Shown: positions 23,718 to 31,225 of the stretch, in pieces
Position numbering within the stretch: the first letter of the stretch is position 1
How the letters are laid out: every line of letters begins with the position of its first letter
From: Bdellovibrionales bacterium
GTDB taxonomy: Bacteria > Bdellovibrionota > Bacteriovoracia > Bacteriovoracales > Bacteriovoracaceae
Assembly (NCBI GenBank): GCA_030638415.1
Contig: DAOWEO010000077.1
Coordinates: 1-42,174 of the forward strand
DNA length: 42,174 bases
Direction of reading: 5' to 3'
Notes under the pieces: generated by a model
The model's input: only the letters and a program-made list of their open reading frames with translations
What the model was told of the DNA's origin: nothing
Database searches by the model: none
Translations under genes and position numbers: made by a program

Positions 23718-24493
23718 TGTCTTTTTTATATAAATTAACGATTCAATACAGAGGTCAAGGTTTTCAAGGGTGGCAAATCCAGCCACACGGAAAAACATTG
23801 CAAGCTGAACTAAATATTGCACTTGAAAAAATTACAAAAAATAGTGGGGAGACGACATCACTAGCTTCAGGTCGTACTGATGCAGGTGTGCATGCTCATG
23901 GACAAGTGATACGTGTGTCGCTACCTTTTTATATGGATCCATGCAAGCTACCTATTGCACTTAATTCTAATCTGCATCCTGCTTTAAACGTACTTAGTGC
24001 TGAGGAAGTCAGTGATACTTTTCATCCAATTAGAGATGCTAAGAGTAAAGAGTATCGCTATTTTTTTATGGGCCAGTTAGAAGAATCATTGTTTGCAAAT
24101 GATTTCGTAACTGTTTGTCCGTTTGACCTGAACTGGGAGCTAATGGAAAAGGCTGCTGCAATGTTTGTTGGAGAGTTTGATTTCTATAATTTTCACACTA
24201 CTGGTAGTGAACCACACTCAACAGTTCGCGAGGTTCTTGAAGTAGAGCTACTTCGAACTAGCGCAAGTTCGCAGATTCCTCCCTTCGTTGCAGATATTTG
24301 CTACATGAGAATAAAAGGAAAAGGCTTTTTAAAACAGATGGTTAGGGCAATAATGGGTGCTGTTTTTGCAATAGGAAAAGGCCAGAGAACTTTAGAGGAT
24401 CTTGAGCAATCATTATTACGACATAAAGATGTGAGAATTGGAGCTGTAGCCCCCGCTCACGGGCTTCATTTGTGGCAAGTTTGGTATAAGTAA
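23717..24493 (+). CDS. truA: tRNA pseudouridine(38-40) synthase
   Basis: TruA isomerises uridines 38-40 in the tRNA anticodon arm. The 258-residue protein has the catalytic motif SGRTDAGVHAHGQ (Asp55), the start KLTIQYRGQGFQGWQIQP, KEYRYFF, the FDFYNFHTTG segment and the late GKGFLKQMVRAIMG. Length and order are normal. The ATG shares one base with the previous stop (TAATG). Confidence 0.95.
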   Translation: MSFLYKLTIQYRGQGFQGWQIQPHGKTLQAELNIALEKITKNSGETTSLASGRTDAGVHAHGQVIRVSLPFYMDPCKLPIALNSNLHPALNVLSAEEVSDTFHPIRDAKSKEYRYFFMGQLEESLFANDFVTVCPFDLNWELMEKAAAMFVGEFDFYNFHTTGSEPHSTVREVLEVELLRTSASSQIPPFVADICYMRIKGKGFLKQMVRAIMGAVFAIGKGQRTLEDLEQSLLRHKDVRIGAVAPAHGLHLWQVWYK

Positions 24494-24507
24494 ATAAATC
24501 CGACATC

Positions 24508-24536
24508 TTGACTTTTTGACCTCATTTCGCTAACTT
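24508..24536 (+). promoter_or_regulatory. Candidate promoter of tig
   Basis: TTGACT (24508-24513), 17-nt spacer, TAACTT (24531-24536), in the 86-nt gap between truA and tig. The -35 is good and the -10 weak. Confidence 0.35.
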
Positions 24537-24579
24537 CAGGCAGATTTTAACTTATTTCACTTAAAAAAAAGGAACGAGA

Positions 24580-25734
24580 ATGAGCTATACAATTGAAGAT
24601 GTTAGCGGCTGCATGAAAAAGATTATTTTTAGTTTTGATAAAATTGATCTTAGTGCTGAGATTAAAACAGCTGTAAAAGAGAAACAAAAAACTGTTGCAA
24701 TGAAAGGTTTTCGTCAAGGAAAAGCTCCACTTGCCATGGTTGAGAAAATATATAAGCCACAAATTGAATCAGATGCCTTGAATAAATTTGTTCAAGGTGA
24801 ATTTTATAAGGCAGTTACTGATGCAGACCTACGTGTTGTTGGTTACCCTAATCTAGAAAATATGAAATATGATGGTGGAGAAACTGTGAGCTTTGATGCC
24901 GTGGTAGAGATTTTTCCAACTGTATCTGTTAAGTCATATGACAAATTTTCATTTACTAAAGATAAGGTAGAAGTAAGTGATGATGATGTAAATAATATGA
25001 AAAAACAATTTCTAGAGTCAAAAGCAGAAGAGAAAGCTGTTGAAGACAAAGAAGTAGGTTTAGCAACAGGACATTTCGCAATTTTTAATTTTGAAGGTGA
25101 GAAAGAAGATGGAGATCGTCCTGAAAACATGAAGGGATCTGAATTCAAGCTAGAGATTGGTTCTGGGCAGTTTATTCCTGGATTTGAAGATGCAATGATT
25201 GGTATGAAAATGGGTGAAAAGAAAGAAATTGATCTAACTTTTCCAGAAGATTACCACGCTGAAGATTTAAAAAATGCAAAAGTTAAGTTTCATACTGAGC
25301 TTTTAGAAATTAAAGAAAAAGTTTATCCTGAATTTGATGATGAAATGGCAAAAGAAGTTAATTATGATTCAGTAGATGATTTCATGACTAAGACAAGAGC
25401 AAACTTAGAGTATCAAAAAGAGCGTCAAGCAAGTGAAAAACTTCATCAAGAAATTTTAGAGAAGCTTGTTGTAGAGAATGCATTTGATATTCCAAGTGCA
25501 CTTGTTGCACAGCAAATGGAATACTTAAAAAAAGATATGGATGGCACCTTAAAGCAGCAGGGATTTACTGATGAGATGGTTGTTGAGTATTTTGAAAAGT
25601 GGTCAGATGATCTAACGACTAAAGCAGAATTTCAGGTTCGCTCTGGTCTAATTCTTGATACCTTAGCTAAAGAATTTGAGATTGAGTCAACAGAAGCTGA
25701 TCTGGATGCAAAAATAGAAGAGACATCTAAATAA
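24580..25734 (+). CDS. tig: Trigger factor, cut short by an in-frame TAA
   Basis: Trigger factor is the ribosome-bound chaperone and prolyl isomerase that meets nascent chains. The ribosome-binding signature GFRQGKAP is at 43-50. The FKBP-like isomerase domain spans about 160-240 (GQFIPGFEDAMIGMKMGEKKE), followed by the helical C-terminal domain. A TAA at codon 385 (25732-25734) ends the frame, giving 384 residues. Reading straight on in frame gives 42 more codons that are clearly trigger-factor C-terminus, for a full length of 427, close to the 432 of E. coli. The lost codon is one base from Gln, Lys or Glu. Loss of the last helix of the substrate-binding domain should harm but perhaps not abolish function. 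Confidence 0.93.
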   Translation: MSYTIEDVSGCMKKIIFSFDKIDLSAEIKTAVKEKQKTVAMKGFRQGKAPLAMVEKIYKPQIESDALNKFVQGEFYKAVTDADLRVVGYPNLENMKYDGGETVSFDAVVEIFPTVSVKSYDKFSFTKDKVEVSDDDVNNMKKQFLESKAEEKAVEDKEVGLATGHFAIFNFEGEKEDGDRPENMKGSEFKLEIGSGQFIPGFEDAMIGMKMGEKKEIDLTFPEDYHAEDLKNAKVKFHTELLEIKEKVYPEFDDEMAKEVNYDSVDDFMTKTRANLEYQKERQASEKLHQEILEKLVVENAFDIPSALVAQQMEYLKKDMDGTLKQQGFTDEMVVEYFEKWSDDLTTKAEFQVRSGLILDTLAKEFEIESTEADLDAKIEETSK

Positions 25735-25863
25735 TCTGGTCTTGATATTGAGCAGGTAAAAAAATATTACACATCTAATGATCAGACTAAGCAAAATTTG
25801 ATGTATGCAATTAGAGAAGAAAAAACATTTGCAAAAATTATCGAAAAGATAACTGTAAAATAA
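25735..25863 (+). pseudogene. In-frame 3' remainder of tig beyond the premature stop
   Basis: Forty-two codons continue the tig frame directly after the TAA and end in TAA at 25861-25863. The peptide (SGLDIEQVKKYYTSND, then AIREEKTFAKIIEKI) matches the end of trigger factors, where S/Y-G-x-x-x-E-x-V-K-x-Y/F-Y is followed by a helix ending in KVLDFLLEKA-like sequence. It has no ribosome site of its own. It would be made only by read-through. Confidence 0.85.
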
Positions 25864-25881
25864 CCAATTAGGAGTACGAAG

Positions 25882-26088
25882 ATGAAACTAATCAAAAAGA
25901 CAAAAGAGCACACAATTTACCAAAAAAGAAGTGGACGTTATGGCGTTCAAAGTAATTCTAAAAAATGGATCAATGGAGAAGATAAAGTAAAAATTCTTTC
26001 AAAAGCTAAGTTGATCACACTTAAAGCTGCAGCACCAAAAAAAGAAGAGCCAGTTGCTGAAGAAGCTCCTGTTGAAAGTGCAGAGTAA
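25882..26088 (+). CDS. Small basic protein with acidic Ala-Glu tail, unknown function
   Basis: A 68-residue protein with a good AGGAG site 7 nt before the ATG. Residues 1-50 are Lys-rich (KLIKKTKEHTIYQKRSGRYG, KKWINGEDKVKIL) and may bind nucleic acid. Residues 50-68 are AAAPKKEEPVAEEAPVESAE, probably disordered. It lies 18 nt after the full tig frame and just before a strong terminator, so it is probably cotranscribed with tig. No family recognised. Confidence 0.7.
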   Translation: MKLIKKTKEHTIYQKRSGRYGVQSNSKKWINGEDKVKILSKAKLITLKAAAPKKEEPVAEEAPVESAE

Positions 26089-26114
26089 TTATTAAGTTAA
26101 AATTATAAAATATT

Positions 26115-26149
26115 AAAGGCCCTAAGCTCGTGTTTAGGGCCTTTTTTTT
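26115..26149 (+). terminator. Strong intrinsic terminator after the tig unit
   Basis: aaaggccctaa (26115-26125) pairs perfectly with ttagggccttt (26134-26144) around an 8-nt loop, followed by a T-run to 26149. It ends 11 nt before the ROK kinase ATG. Confidence 0.93.
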
Positions 26150-26160
26150 AGGAGTTTTGT

Positions 26161-27120
26161 ATGATTGTTGCAGGATTTGATATTGGAGGAACTAAAAGTG
26201 AGGTTGCTTTCATCAGTCTTGAAGAGGATTCATTTAAAGTTCTTGCTAGAGATCGAATAGCTACTGAGCGACAACGCCCTTACGAAGAGTTAATTATTCG
26301 CTTGAAAGATCTTTTTTTTCAAACGATGGAAATAGCTGGGCTACAGTTAAATGATATTGAATCCATTGGCATCGGTATGCCTGGTACTATTGATCCACAA
26401 AGTGGAATAATGCTAAATGGAAATTCCTCCGTATTTGTTGATAGGAATATTAGCAGTGACTTAAAAAATACCATCGGGTTTAGTGGTAGTCTCTATTGTG
26501 AAAATGATGCTAACTGCTTTGCATATGCAGAAGCAAGATTTGGGGCGGGAAAGAGTTTTGCAAAGCCATTTGAACAGCAAACGTCTGTAGGAATCATCCT
26601 GGGTACTGGATGTGGTGGAGGAATTATTATAAATGGCAATGTTTTACAAGGACATCATGGAGGAGCTGGTGAAATTGGTCATAGTGAATTATACAGTGCC
26701 GGTCATGCTTGTTATTGTGGTAGTAAAGGATGTGCAGAGCAATATTTAAGTGGTCCATCTTTAGAAGCACATTTCGCAAATCGCATTTATTCACAAATTG
26801 ACAAGCGTCCAAGTGCGCAAGAGATCTTTGAGCTCTATGATAAAAAAGACCCAATTGCTATAGCAGTTGTAAATTCCTATTTTCAGGATCTCGCAAAATT
26901 TTTAGGTAATTTAACAAATATTTTGGCACCAGATTATTTTGTTTTAGGAGGAGGAGTGAGCTTACAACCAGCTATTTATAGCTTCTTTGAAAAAAACACA
27001 TCGCCCAATCTATTTATTAAAGGGTACCCATTACACATTTTTAAGCATATTCTTGGAGATTCTGCAGGCGTGATTGGTGCTGCAGTATTAGGATACGAAA
27101 GGAGATCGAAATGTTATTAG
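26161..27120 (+). CDS. ROK-family sugar kinase
   Basis: A 319-residue ROK protein: ATP-site loop AGFDIGGTKSEVAF at the N-terminus, GIGMPGTIDP, catalytic END (Asp116), GTGCGGGIIINGN, the sugar-binding GEIGHSEL (His174) and the zinc motif CYCGSKGCAEQYLSGP (Cys184, Cys186, Cys191). Its length and the absence of a DNA-binding domain point to a kinase, such as N-acetylglucosamine kinase or glucokinase/fructokinase; the substrate cannot be fixed. It could serve recycling of wall sugars. Its last codons hold the ribosome site of fabI, and the two genes overlap by 10 nt. Confidence 0.88.
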   Translation: MIVAGFDIGGTKSEVAFISLEEDSFKVLARDRIATERQRPYEELIIRLKDLFFQTMEIAGLQLNDIESIGIGMPGTIDPQSGIMLNGNSSVFVDRNISSDLKNTIGFSGSLYCENDANCFAYAEARFGAGKSFAKPFEQQTSVGIILGTGCGGGIIINGNVLQGHHGGAGEIGHSELYSAGHACYCGSKGCAEQYLSGPSLEAHFANRIYSQIDKRPSAQEIFELYDKKDPIAIAVVNSYFQDLAKFLGNLTNILAPDYFVLGGGVSLQPAIYSFFEKNTSPNLFIKGYPLHIFKHILGDSAGVIGAAVLGYERRSKCY

Positions 27121-27878
27121 CAGGAAAAAAAGCACTAGTATTGGGAGTGGCAAATGATCACTCAATAGCTTGGGGAATTACTAAAGCATTGAAGGAACAG
27201 GGGGCAAGTGTGGCCATGAGTTACCTTAATGATGGTTTAAAAAAAAGAGTATTGCCATTAAGTGAAGAAGTTGGAGCTGATTTTATTTTTGAAATGGATG
27301 TAACTCAGGATGATCATTATGCACGTATGGTAGATATGGTTGAAAAGCAGTGGGGTAAGTTTGATATTTTAATTCACTCACTAGCTTTTGCAGATCGCCA
27401 AGATTTGAAAGGTCGATTTAGTGAGACTTCTAGAGCTGGATTTGCACTTGCTTGTGATATATCGGCATACTCACTTATTTCTCTTTCACACTCTCTTAAA
27501 CCATTAATGAATGACAACGCGTCTATCATCGCAATGAGTTACCATGGTTCTCAAAAAGTTGTTAAGAATTATAATATTATGGGAGTTGCGAAAGCTGCTT
27601 TAGAGGCAAGTGCACGCTATCTGGCAGACGATCTTGGGAGTGATGGAATTAGAGTAAATACAATCTCAGCAGGACCTATTAAAACTCTTTCAGCTTCGGG
27701 GATCTCTGGATTTAGAACAATTTTAAAGACAGTAGAAGAGCATGCTCCTTTGAAAAAAAATGTAACACCTGAGGATGTTGGTGGTAGCGCTGTCTATCTC
27801 GCGTCTGATTTGTCATCAGGAGTAACAGGACAAATTCTCTATGTTGATTCAGGTTTTTCTATTCTAGGTCTTAGTTAG
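27111..27878 (+). CDS. fabI: Enoyl-[acyl-carrier-protein] reductase (NADH)
   Basis: FabI carries out the last reduction in each fatty-acid elongation cycle. The 255-residue short-chain-dehydrogenase fold has the FabI-type cofactor loop GVANDHSIAWGI, LIHSLAF, and catalytic Tyr144, Tyr154 and Lys161 in AMSYHGSQ and NYNIMGVAKAALEA, spaced as in E. coli FabI (146, 156, 163). ISAGPIKTLSASGI is also conserved. This is the triclosan-sensitive type of enzyme. The ATG follows AAAGGAGA closely and overlaps the ROK stop, so the two are coupled. Confidence 0.95.
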   Translation: MLLAGKKALVLGVANDHSIAWGITKALKEQGASVAMSYLNDGLKKRVLPLSEEVGADFIFEMDVTQDDHYARMVDMVEKQWGKFDILIHSLAFADRQDLKGRFSETSRAGFALACDISAYSLISLSHSLKPLMNDNASIIAMSYHGSQKVVKNYNIMGVAKAALEASARYLADDLGSDGIRVNTISAGPIKTLSASGISGFRTILKTVEEHAPLKKNVTPEDVGGSAVYLASDLSSGVTGQILYVDSGFSILGLS

Positions 27879-27901
27879 TATTTAAATGGGATAGATCTTA
27901 T

Positions 27902-28294
27902 TTAGACAATTATATCTTCACTCTCTAAAGTAACTTCTATTCCATATTCTTTTCCTGTATCTTTTATAATCTGTACAATCTCTTTAGCCGGAATCAAAAT
28001 ATCTACAATTGAGAACTTTAAATTTGCAGAAAAAGCACATTTGTTTTTACAGTAGTAATTATTAGTAAAAACTTGAATGGAAGCAATTGGAGATCTATTT
28101 TTAAATTGTGAATACCATTTCATAAACTCAGCAATTTTATTTTTAAAATCACCTGGAATTTTTTTATCGTTATCATTTTCTAAAGAGAAGAGTAGCTGAC
28201 TTGTATCTTGATGCTTGCCATTCATAATAAAATGAATGACGCCTTTATCTTCTAGACGAATAGATGTATCAAGACATTTTGGACAATAATTCAT
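27902..28294 (-). CDS. Hypothetical protein with N-terminal CPxC zinc-like motif
   Basis: A 130-residue soluble protein. It starts MNYCPKCLDTSIRL, a possible zinc knuckle half-site, and has a second Cys pair further on (YYCKNKCAF, around residues 81-87), which together could form a four-Cys zinc site. The rest is mixed alpha/beta. It is alone on the minus strand, convergent with fabI (23-nt gap) and divergent from the hydrolase gene. No family recognised. Confidence 0.6.
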   Translation of the reverse strand: MNYCPKCLDTSIRLEDKGVIHFIMNGKHQDTSQLLFSLENDNDKKIPGDFKNKIAEFMKWYSQFKNRSPIASIQVFTNNYYCKNKCAFSANLKFSIVDILIPAKEIVQIIKDTGKEYGIEVTLESEDIIV

Positions 28295-28307
28295 AGTTCC
28301 TCACCAA

Positions 28308-28351
28308 TAAGTATGGAATATACTTAACAATTTATGCTTTTAATATACAAT
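28308..28351 (+). promoter_or_regulatory. Candidate promoter with overlapping dyad upstream of the hydrolase gene
   Basis: TTAACA (28324-28329), 16-nt spacer, TACAAT (28346-28351), each 5 of 6 to consensus. A 7+7 dyad TAAGTAT-5-ATACTTA (28308-28326) overlaps the -35 box, a position suited to a repressor. It lies between the two divergent genes and could control both. Confidence 0.5.
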
Positions 28352-28371
28352 ATTAATTAAGAGAGGAAAAG

Positions 28372-29229
28372 ATGGGAAATATTGAAGAATTTTTAACATT
28401 ACCTGATGGAACAACACTATTTTATAGATTGAAGGAAGTTGATTCTCCTTACTGGATAATTTCAACACATGGAATAGGTGAGCATTGTGGTAGGCATAAG
28501 TATCTAGATAATCTACTTGGAGATAGGTTTAATATTTTTCAGTATGATTTACGTGGTCACGGGAAGAGTAGTGGAGAGCGTGGCAATGTTAATGATTTTG
28601 ATGACTATCAGCACGATCTGGCTGAAGTACTTAGTTTTTTAAAAACTAAGTATCGTATGAAAAAATATATTATGTTTGGGCACTCAATGGGGGCACTAAT
28701 TGTAGCGGCTCACCTACAAGAGCAAAAAGTAGAGGATTCTAATTTAGAGTTTGTTTATCTTAGTTCTCCCCCAGTTGGAGTTGGTGGTGGATTAGGAGAG
28801 GTTGTTCGTACAATTCCAGGTGAGTTATTTAATTATCTTTCTAAGTTTAATAAGGGGCTCATGTTACCAGGCATGATTGATGTAAAATTATTATCTTCAG
28901 ATCCTGTTGTAGGTCAAAAGTTTATGGATGATGATCTTACATTGAAGACATTACATTCGAAATTACTACTAGGGCTAATGGCTAAGTCAAAAAATGTCTT
29001 TTCTAGACCTTTACGCATCAAGTGTCCTGTTGTTTGCTCTGTGGGCAGTGATGACAAGATTGTTTCAGTCTCTGAGCTGGTTAACTATTTTACCCTGATT
29101 GATAAATCAGTTAAGGTGCAAATATTTAAAAAAGCACGGCATGAAGTACACAATGAGATTGAAGACCTAAGGGAGCCGTACCTGACATTTTTACGAGAAT
29201 CAATTATGCATAGCGTCTATCCTGATTGA
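28372..29229 (+). CDS. Alpha/beta hydrolase, monoacylglycerol-lipase/lysophospholipase-like
   Basis: A 285-residue alpha/beta hydrolase without signal peptide. Motifs follow the Hydrolase_4 / monoglyceride lipase group: oxyanion region STHGIGEHCGRHK, DLRGHGKSSGERG, nucleophile GHSMGA (Ser105), an Asp in GSDDKIVS and a His in ARHEVHNE. These enzymes release fatty acids from monoacylglycerols or lysophospholipids. The MlaC-TolC-RND operon starts 78 nt downstream with its own candidate promoter, so a shared lipid theme is possible but not shown. Confidence 0.87.
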   Translation: MGNIEEFLTLPDGTTLFYRLKEVDSPYWIISTHGIGEHCGRHKYLDNLLGDRFNIFQYDLRGHGKSSGERGNVNDFDDYQHDLAEVLSFLKTKYRMKKYIMFGHSMGALIVAAHLQEQKVEDSNLEFVYLSSPPVGVGGGLGEVVRTIPGELFNYLSKFNKGLMLPGMIDVKLLSSDPVVGQKFMDDDLTLKTLHSKLLLGLMAKSKNVFSRPLRIKCPVVCSVGSDDKIVSVSELVNYFTLIDKSVKVQIFKKARHEVHNEIEDLREPYLTFLRESIMHSVYPD

Positions 29230-29242
29230 TTTCCTCGGAGAC

Positions 29243-29270
29243 TTGAGAAAGTATTTCTCTATGGTATATT
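29243..29270 (+). promoter_or_regulatory. Candidate promoter of the MlaC-like/TolC/RND operon
   Basis: TTGAGA (29243-29248), 16-nt spacer, TATATT (29265-29270), 38 nt upstream of the MlaC-like start codon. Confidence 0.5.
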
Positions 29271-29307
29271 ATATCATTGATGTTCAGTAAGATTATTTAG
29301 AGGATCT

Positions 29308-29880
29308 ATGCGCCTATTCCATATTTTTATTGCTTTTTATTACTTCAGTTCTGTATCATTTGCAGCTCCTAATTTACAACAGCAAATGGGATCAATTTTT
29401 AAAGTACTATCTGAGAACTCTTTCCCCTCTAATTTGAAAGGGCAGAGAATGGTTACAAGATCGTTTGACTTTAATTCTATGTCACAAAAAATTTTAGGAA
29501 GTGAAGCGAAAAAACATGTTGCCAGTGAAATCAATTGGTTTAGTAAAACGATTCAAAATATTGTTACAAAAACAGTGTATCCTGAAGCCCCTGGTTTTTT
29601 TCAGGGGGTTAAAATAACATATGAAGACTTAGAGAAAATTGGAAAATTATACACTCTCTTGTGTGTAGTTTCTAAACGAGGAGAAGAGACCGAGGTACTT
29701 TTAACTTTTAAAAAAAGTGGCAAGATGTGGAAGATTTTAGATGTAGCATTAGATGATGAAAGCTGGGTTGAGAATATTCGAGAACAGGTTTTGAAAACAA
29801 TTAAAAAAGATAAGTGGCAAGGGCTAAAAAAATCTCTTAATAAGCGCTTACGTGATCTTTCAAAAAATAAAAAGGTTTAA
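29308..29880 (+). CDS. MlaC/Ttg2D-like periplasmic protein
   Basis: A 190-residue protein with a signal peptide (about 19 residues, ending SFAA). The body has the pattern of the MlaC/Ttg2D (toluene-tolerance, HpnM) family: an N-terminal helix, then SFDFNSMSQKILGSEAKKH (family FDF/DxxxMaxxaLG), a run of helices (EINWFSKTIQNIVTKTVYP) and a beta-sheet with SKRGEETEVLLTFKKSGKMWKILDV. MlaC carries phospholipid across the periplasm and HpnM is linked to hopanoid transport. No Mla ABC genes are nearby; instead TolC-like and RND genes follow at 2-nt spacings. Similarity is by pattern, so moderately sure. Confidence 0.7.
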   Translation: MRLFHIFIAFYYFSSVSFAAPNLQQQMGSIFKVLSENSFPSNLKGQRMVTRSFDFNSMSQKILGSEAKKHVASEINWFSKTIQNIVTKTVYPEAPGFFQGVKITYEDLEKIGKLYTLLCVVSKRGEETEVLLTFKKSGKMWKILDVALDDESWVENIREQVLKTIKKDKWQGLKKSLNKRLRDLSKNKKV

Positions 29881-29882
29881 TA

Positions 29883-31223
29883 GTGTATAAAATTGTAGCA
29901 TTCATATTATTGATAACTTCATTTATGACTCACGGTACTTCAATTAAAAAAATTTCGTTGAAGCAAGCTCTAGAACTTCTCGATCGTCATAATATAGAAC
30001 TATCCCATAGTCGTCTTGATATTAATTATAGTGAAACTATTGGAAAAAAAATTGCAGCACAATATGCTCCTAAGCTGAACGTACTCTTAGGGGTAGGTCC
30101 TATTAATAAAGCATATGGGGATGCATTGCAGTCCTCTGATGCAGACATCGTTAATTTTAAAAGTTGGGGTGTTCTGGCCATGGCTACTGTTCAAGCATAT
30201 GTCCCATTATATACATGGGGACAAAAAGGTAATTATCTGAAAGCTGCAGCTTTAGGAAAAAAAGTTAAGGAAAAAGATCTTGTAATAAAAAAGAACTCAC
30301 TACGTTACAAGCTAAAAGAGATCTATTATGGAAACTTGTTAGCTGCGAATATCTTAGATTTTATTGATGGAATTGAAGAAGATATGGATACGGCCCTGAA
30401 AGAGTTGAAAAAAAAGAAAAAAAACAGGGATAGTTTATACCAGCTAAAAATCTTTAAATATCAACTTCTTGCTACTAAGCATGAGGTACAGAGTAAGTAT
30501 GATCTTAGCCAGAAAGCATTAGCGTATTATATCGGAGAAGAGGGCTCCTCACTGGTAAAACCACAAGAAGAGTGGCTAGAATTTAATAAAAAGAAATTAA
30601 AACCATTTAAATATTATAAAGAACTGTTTTTAGATAAAAGGCCTGAGTTGGTACAACTAAAGGCAGGTATTGCTGCAAAATCACTGCTGGCAAAAGCAAC
30701 TAATAAAAAGCGTTATCCAATGCTTGGATTGCTGGGTAAGTATGATTTCTCTTATACTTCTGCTAGGCAAAAACAAGAGAGTGTATTTGCCTATGATCCA
30801 TACAATAAAAATAGTATGGTCGTTGGTCTGGGACTTACTTGGGATCTTGATTGGGGAGTCGCTTCCGTTGAAACGCAGCAGTATAATATTGAACGTATGC
30901 AGCTAGAAGTGAAACAGAGACAAGCCAATATTGGACTACTATTAGAATTAGAAAAAGCATGGGAAGAAGTAAAAGTAGGGGCAAAGATTGTTAAAAACAG
31001 CTCTAAATCTAGACGGTATGCAAAAAAATGGCTTAACCGTATTATTATGAAATCTGGTATTGGTGGGGAGTTTGATATGGAGCAGTTTGCGAAAGCTTAT
31101 CAAAGCCGTGCAATGACATTCCAGTCATATTTAGAATCCTTATACGCTTACTACTTAGCATGGGCCAAGCTATCTGAAACAGTTGGTGTTGAAGTTGACC
31201 CTAGCCTTGTTAATGAGTTGTAA
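29883..31223 (+). CDS. TolC-family outer-membrane channel
   Basis: A 446-residue protein with a signal peptide (to about residue 19) and two long helical repeats typical of TolC-like proteins: ISLKQALELLDRHNIELSHSRLDI at the start of repeat one and a second helical region around 285-430 with VVGLGLTWDLDWGV. It would form the outer-membrane exit duct for the RND protein encoded next. The start is GTG, 2 nt after the MlaC-like stop. The helical part carries a Lys-rich insert (KELKKKKKNRDS) at about 172. Confidence 0.8.
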   Translation: MYKIVAFILLITSFMTHGTSIKKISLKQALELLDRHNIELSHSRLDINYSETIGKKIAAQYAPKLNVLLGVGPINKAYGDALQSSDADIVNFKSWGVLAMATVQAYVPLYTWGQKGNYLKAAALGKKVKEKDLVIKKNSLRYKLKEIYYGNLLAANILDFIDGIEEDMDTALKELKKKKKNRDSLYQLKIFKYQLLATKHEVQSKYDLSQKALAYYIGEEGSSLVKPQEEWLEFNKKKLKPFKYYKELFLDKRPELVQLKAGIAAKSLLAKATNKKRYPMLGLLGKYDFSYTSARQKQESVFAYDPYNKNSMVVGLGLTWDLDWGVASVETQQYNIERMQLEVKQRQANIGLLLELEKAWEEVKVGAKIVKNSSKSRRYAKKWLNRIIMKSGIGGEFDMEQFAKAYQSRAMTFQSYLESLYAYYLAWAKLSETVGVEVDPSLVNEL

Positions 31224-31225
31224 GA

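Noticed and set aside
314-25863. Recoding of stop codons in this organism
   Set aside because: TAA, TAG and TGA all end many normal-length genes here (for example tlyA TAA, EamA TGA, ROK kinase TAG), so general reassignment does not fit.
27879-27901. Terminator between fabI and the convergent hypothetical gene
   Set aside because: The 23-nt gap has no stable hairpin with a T-run.
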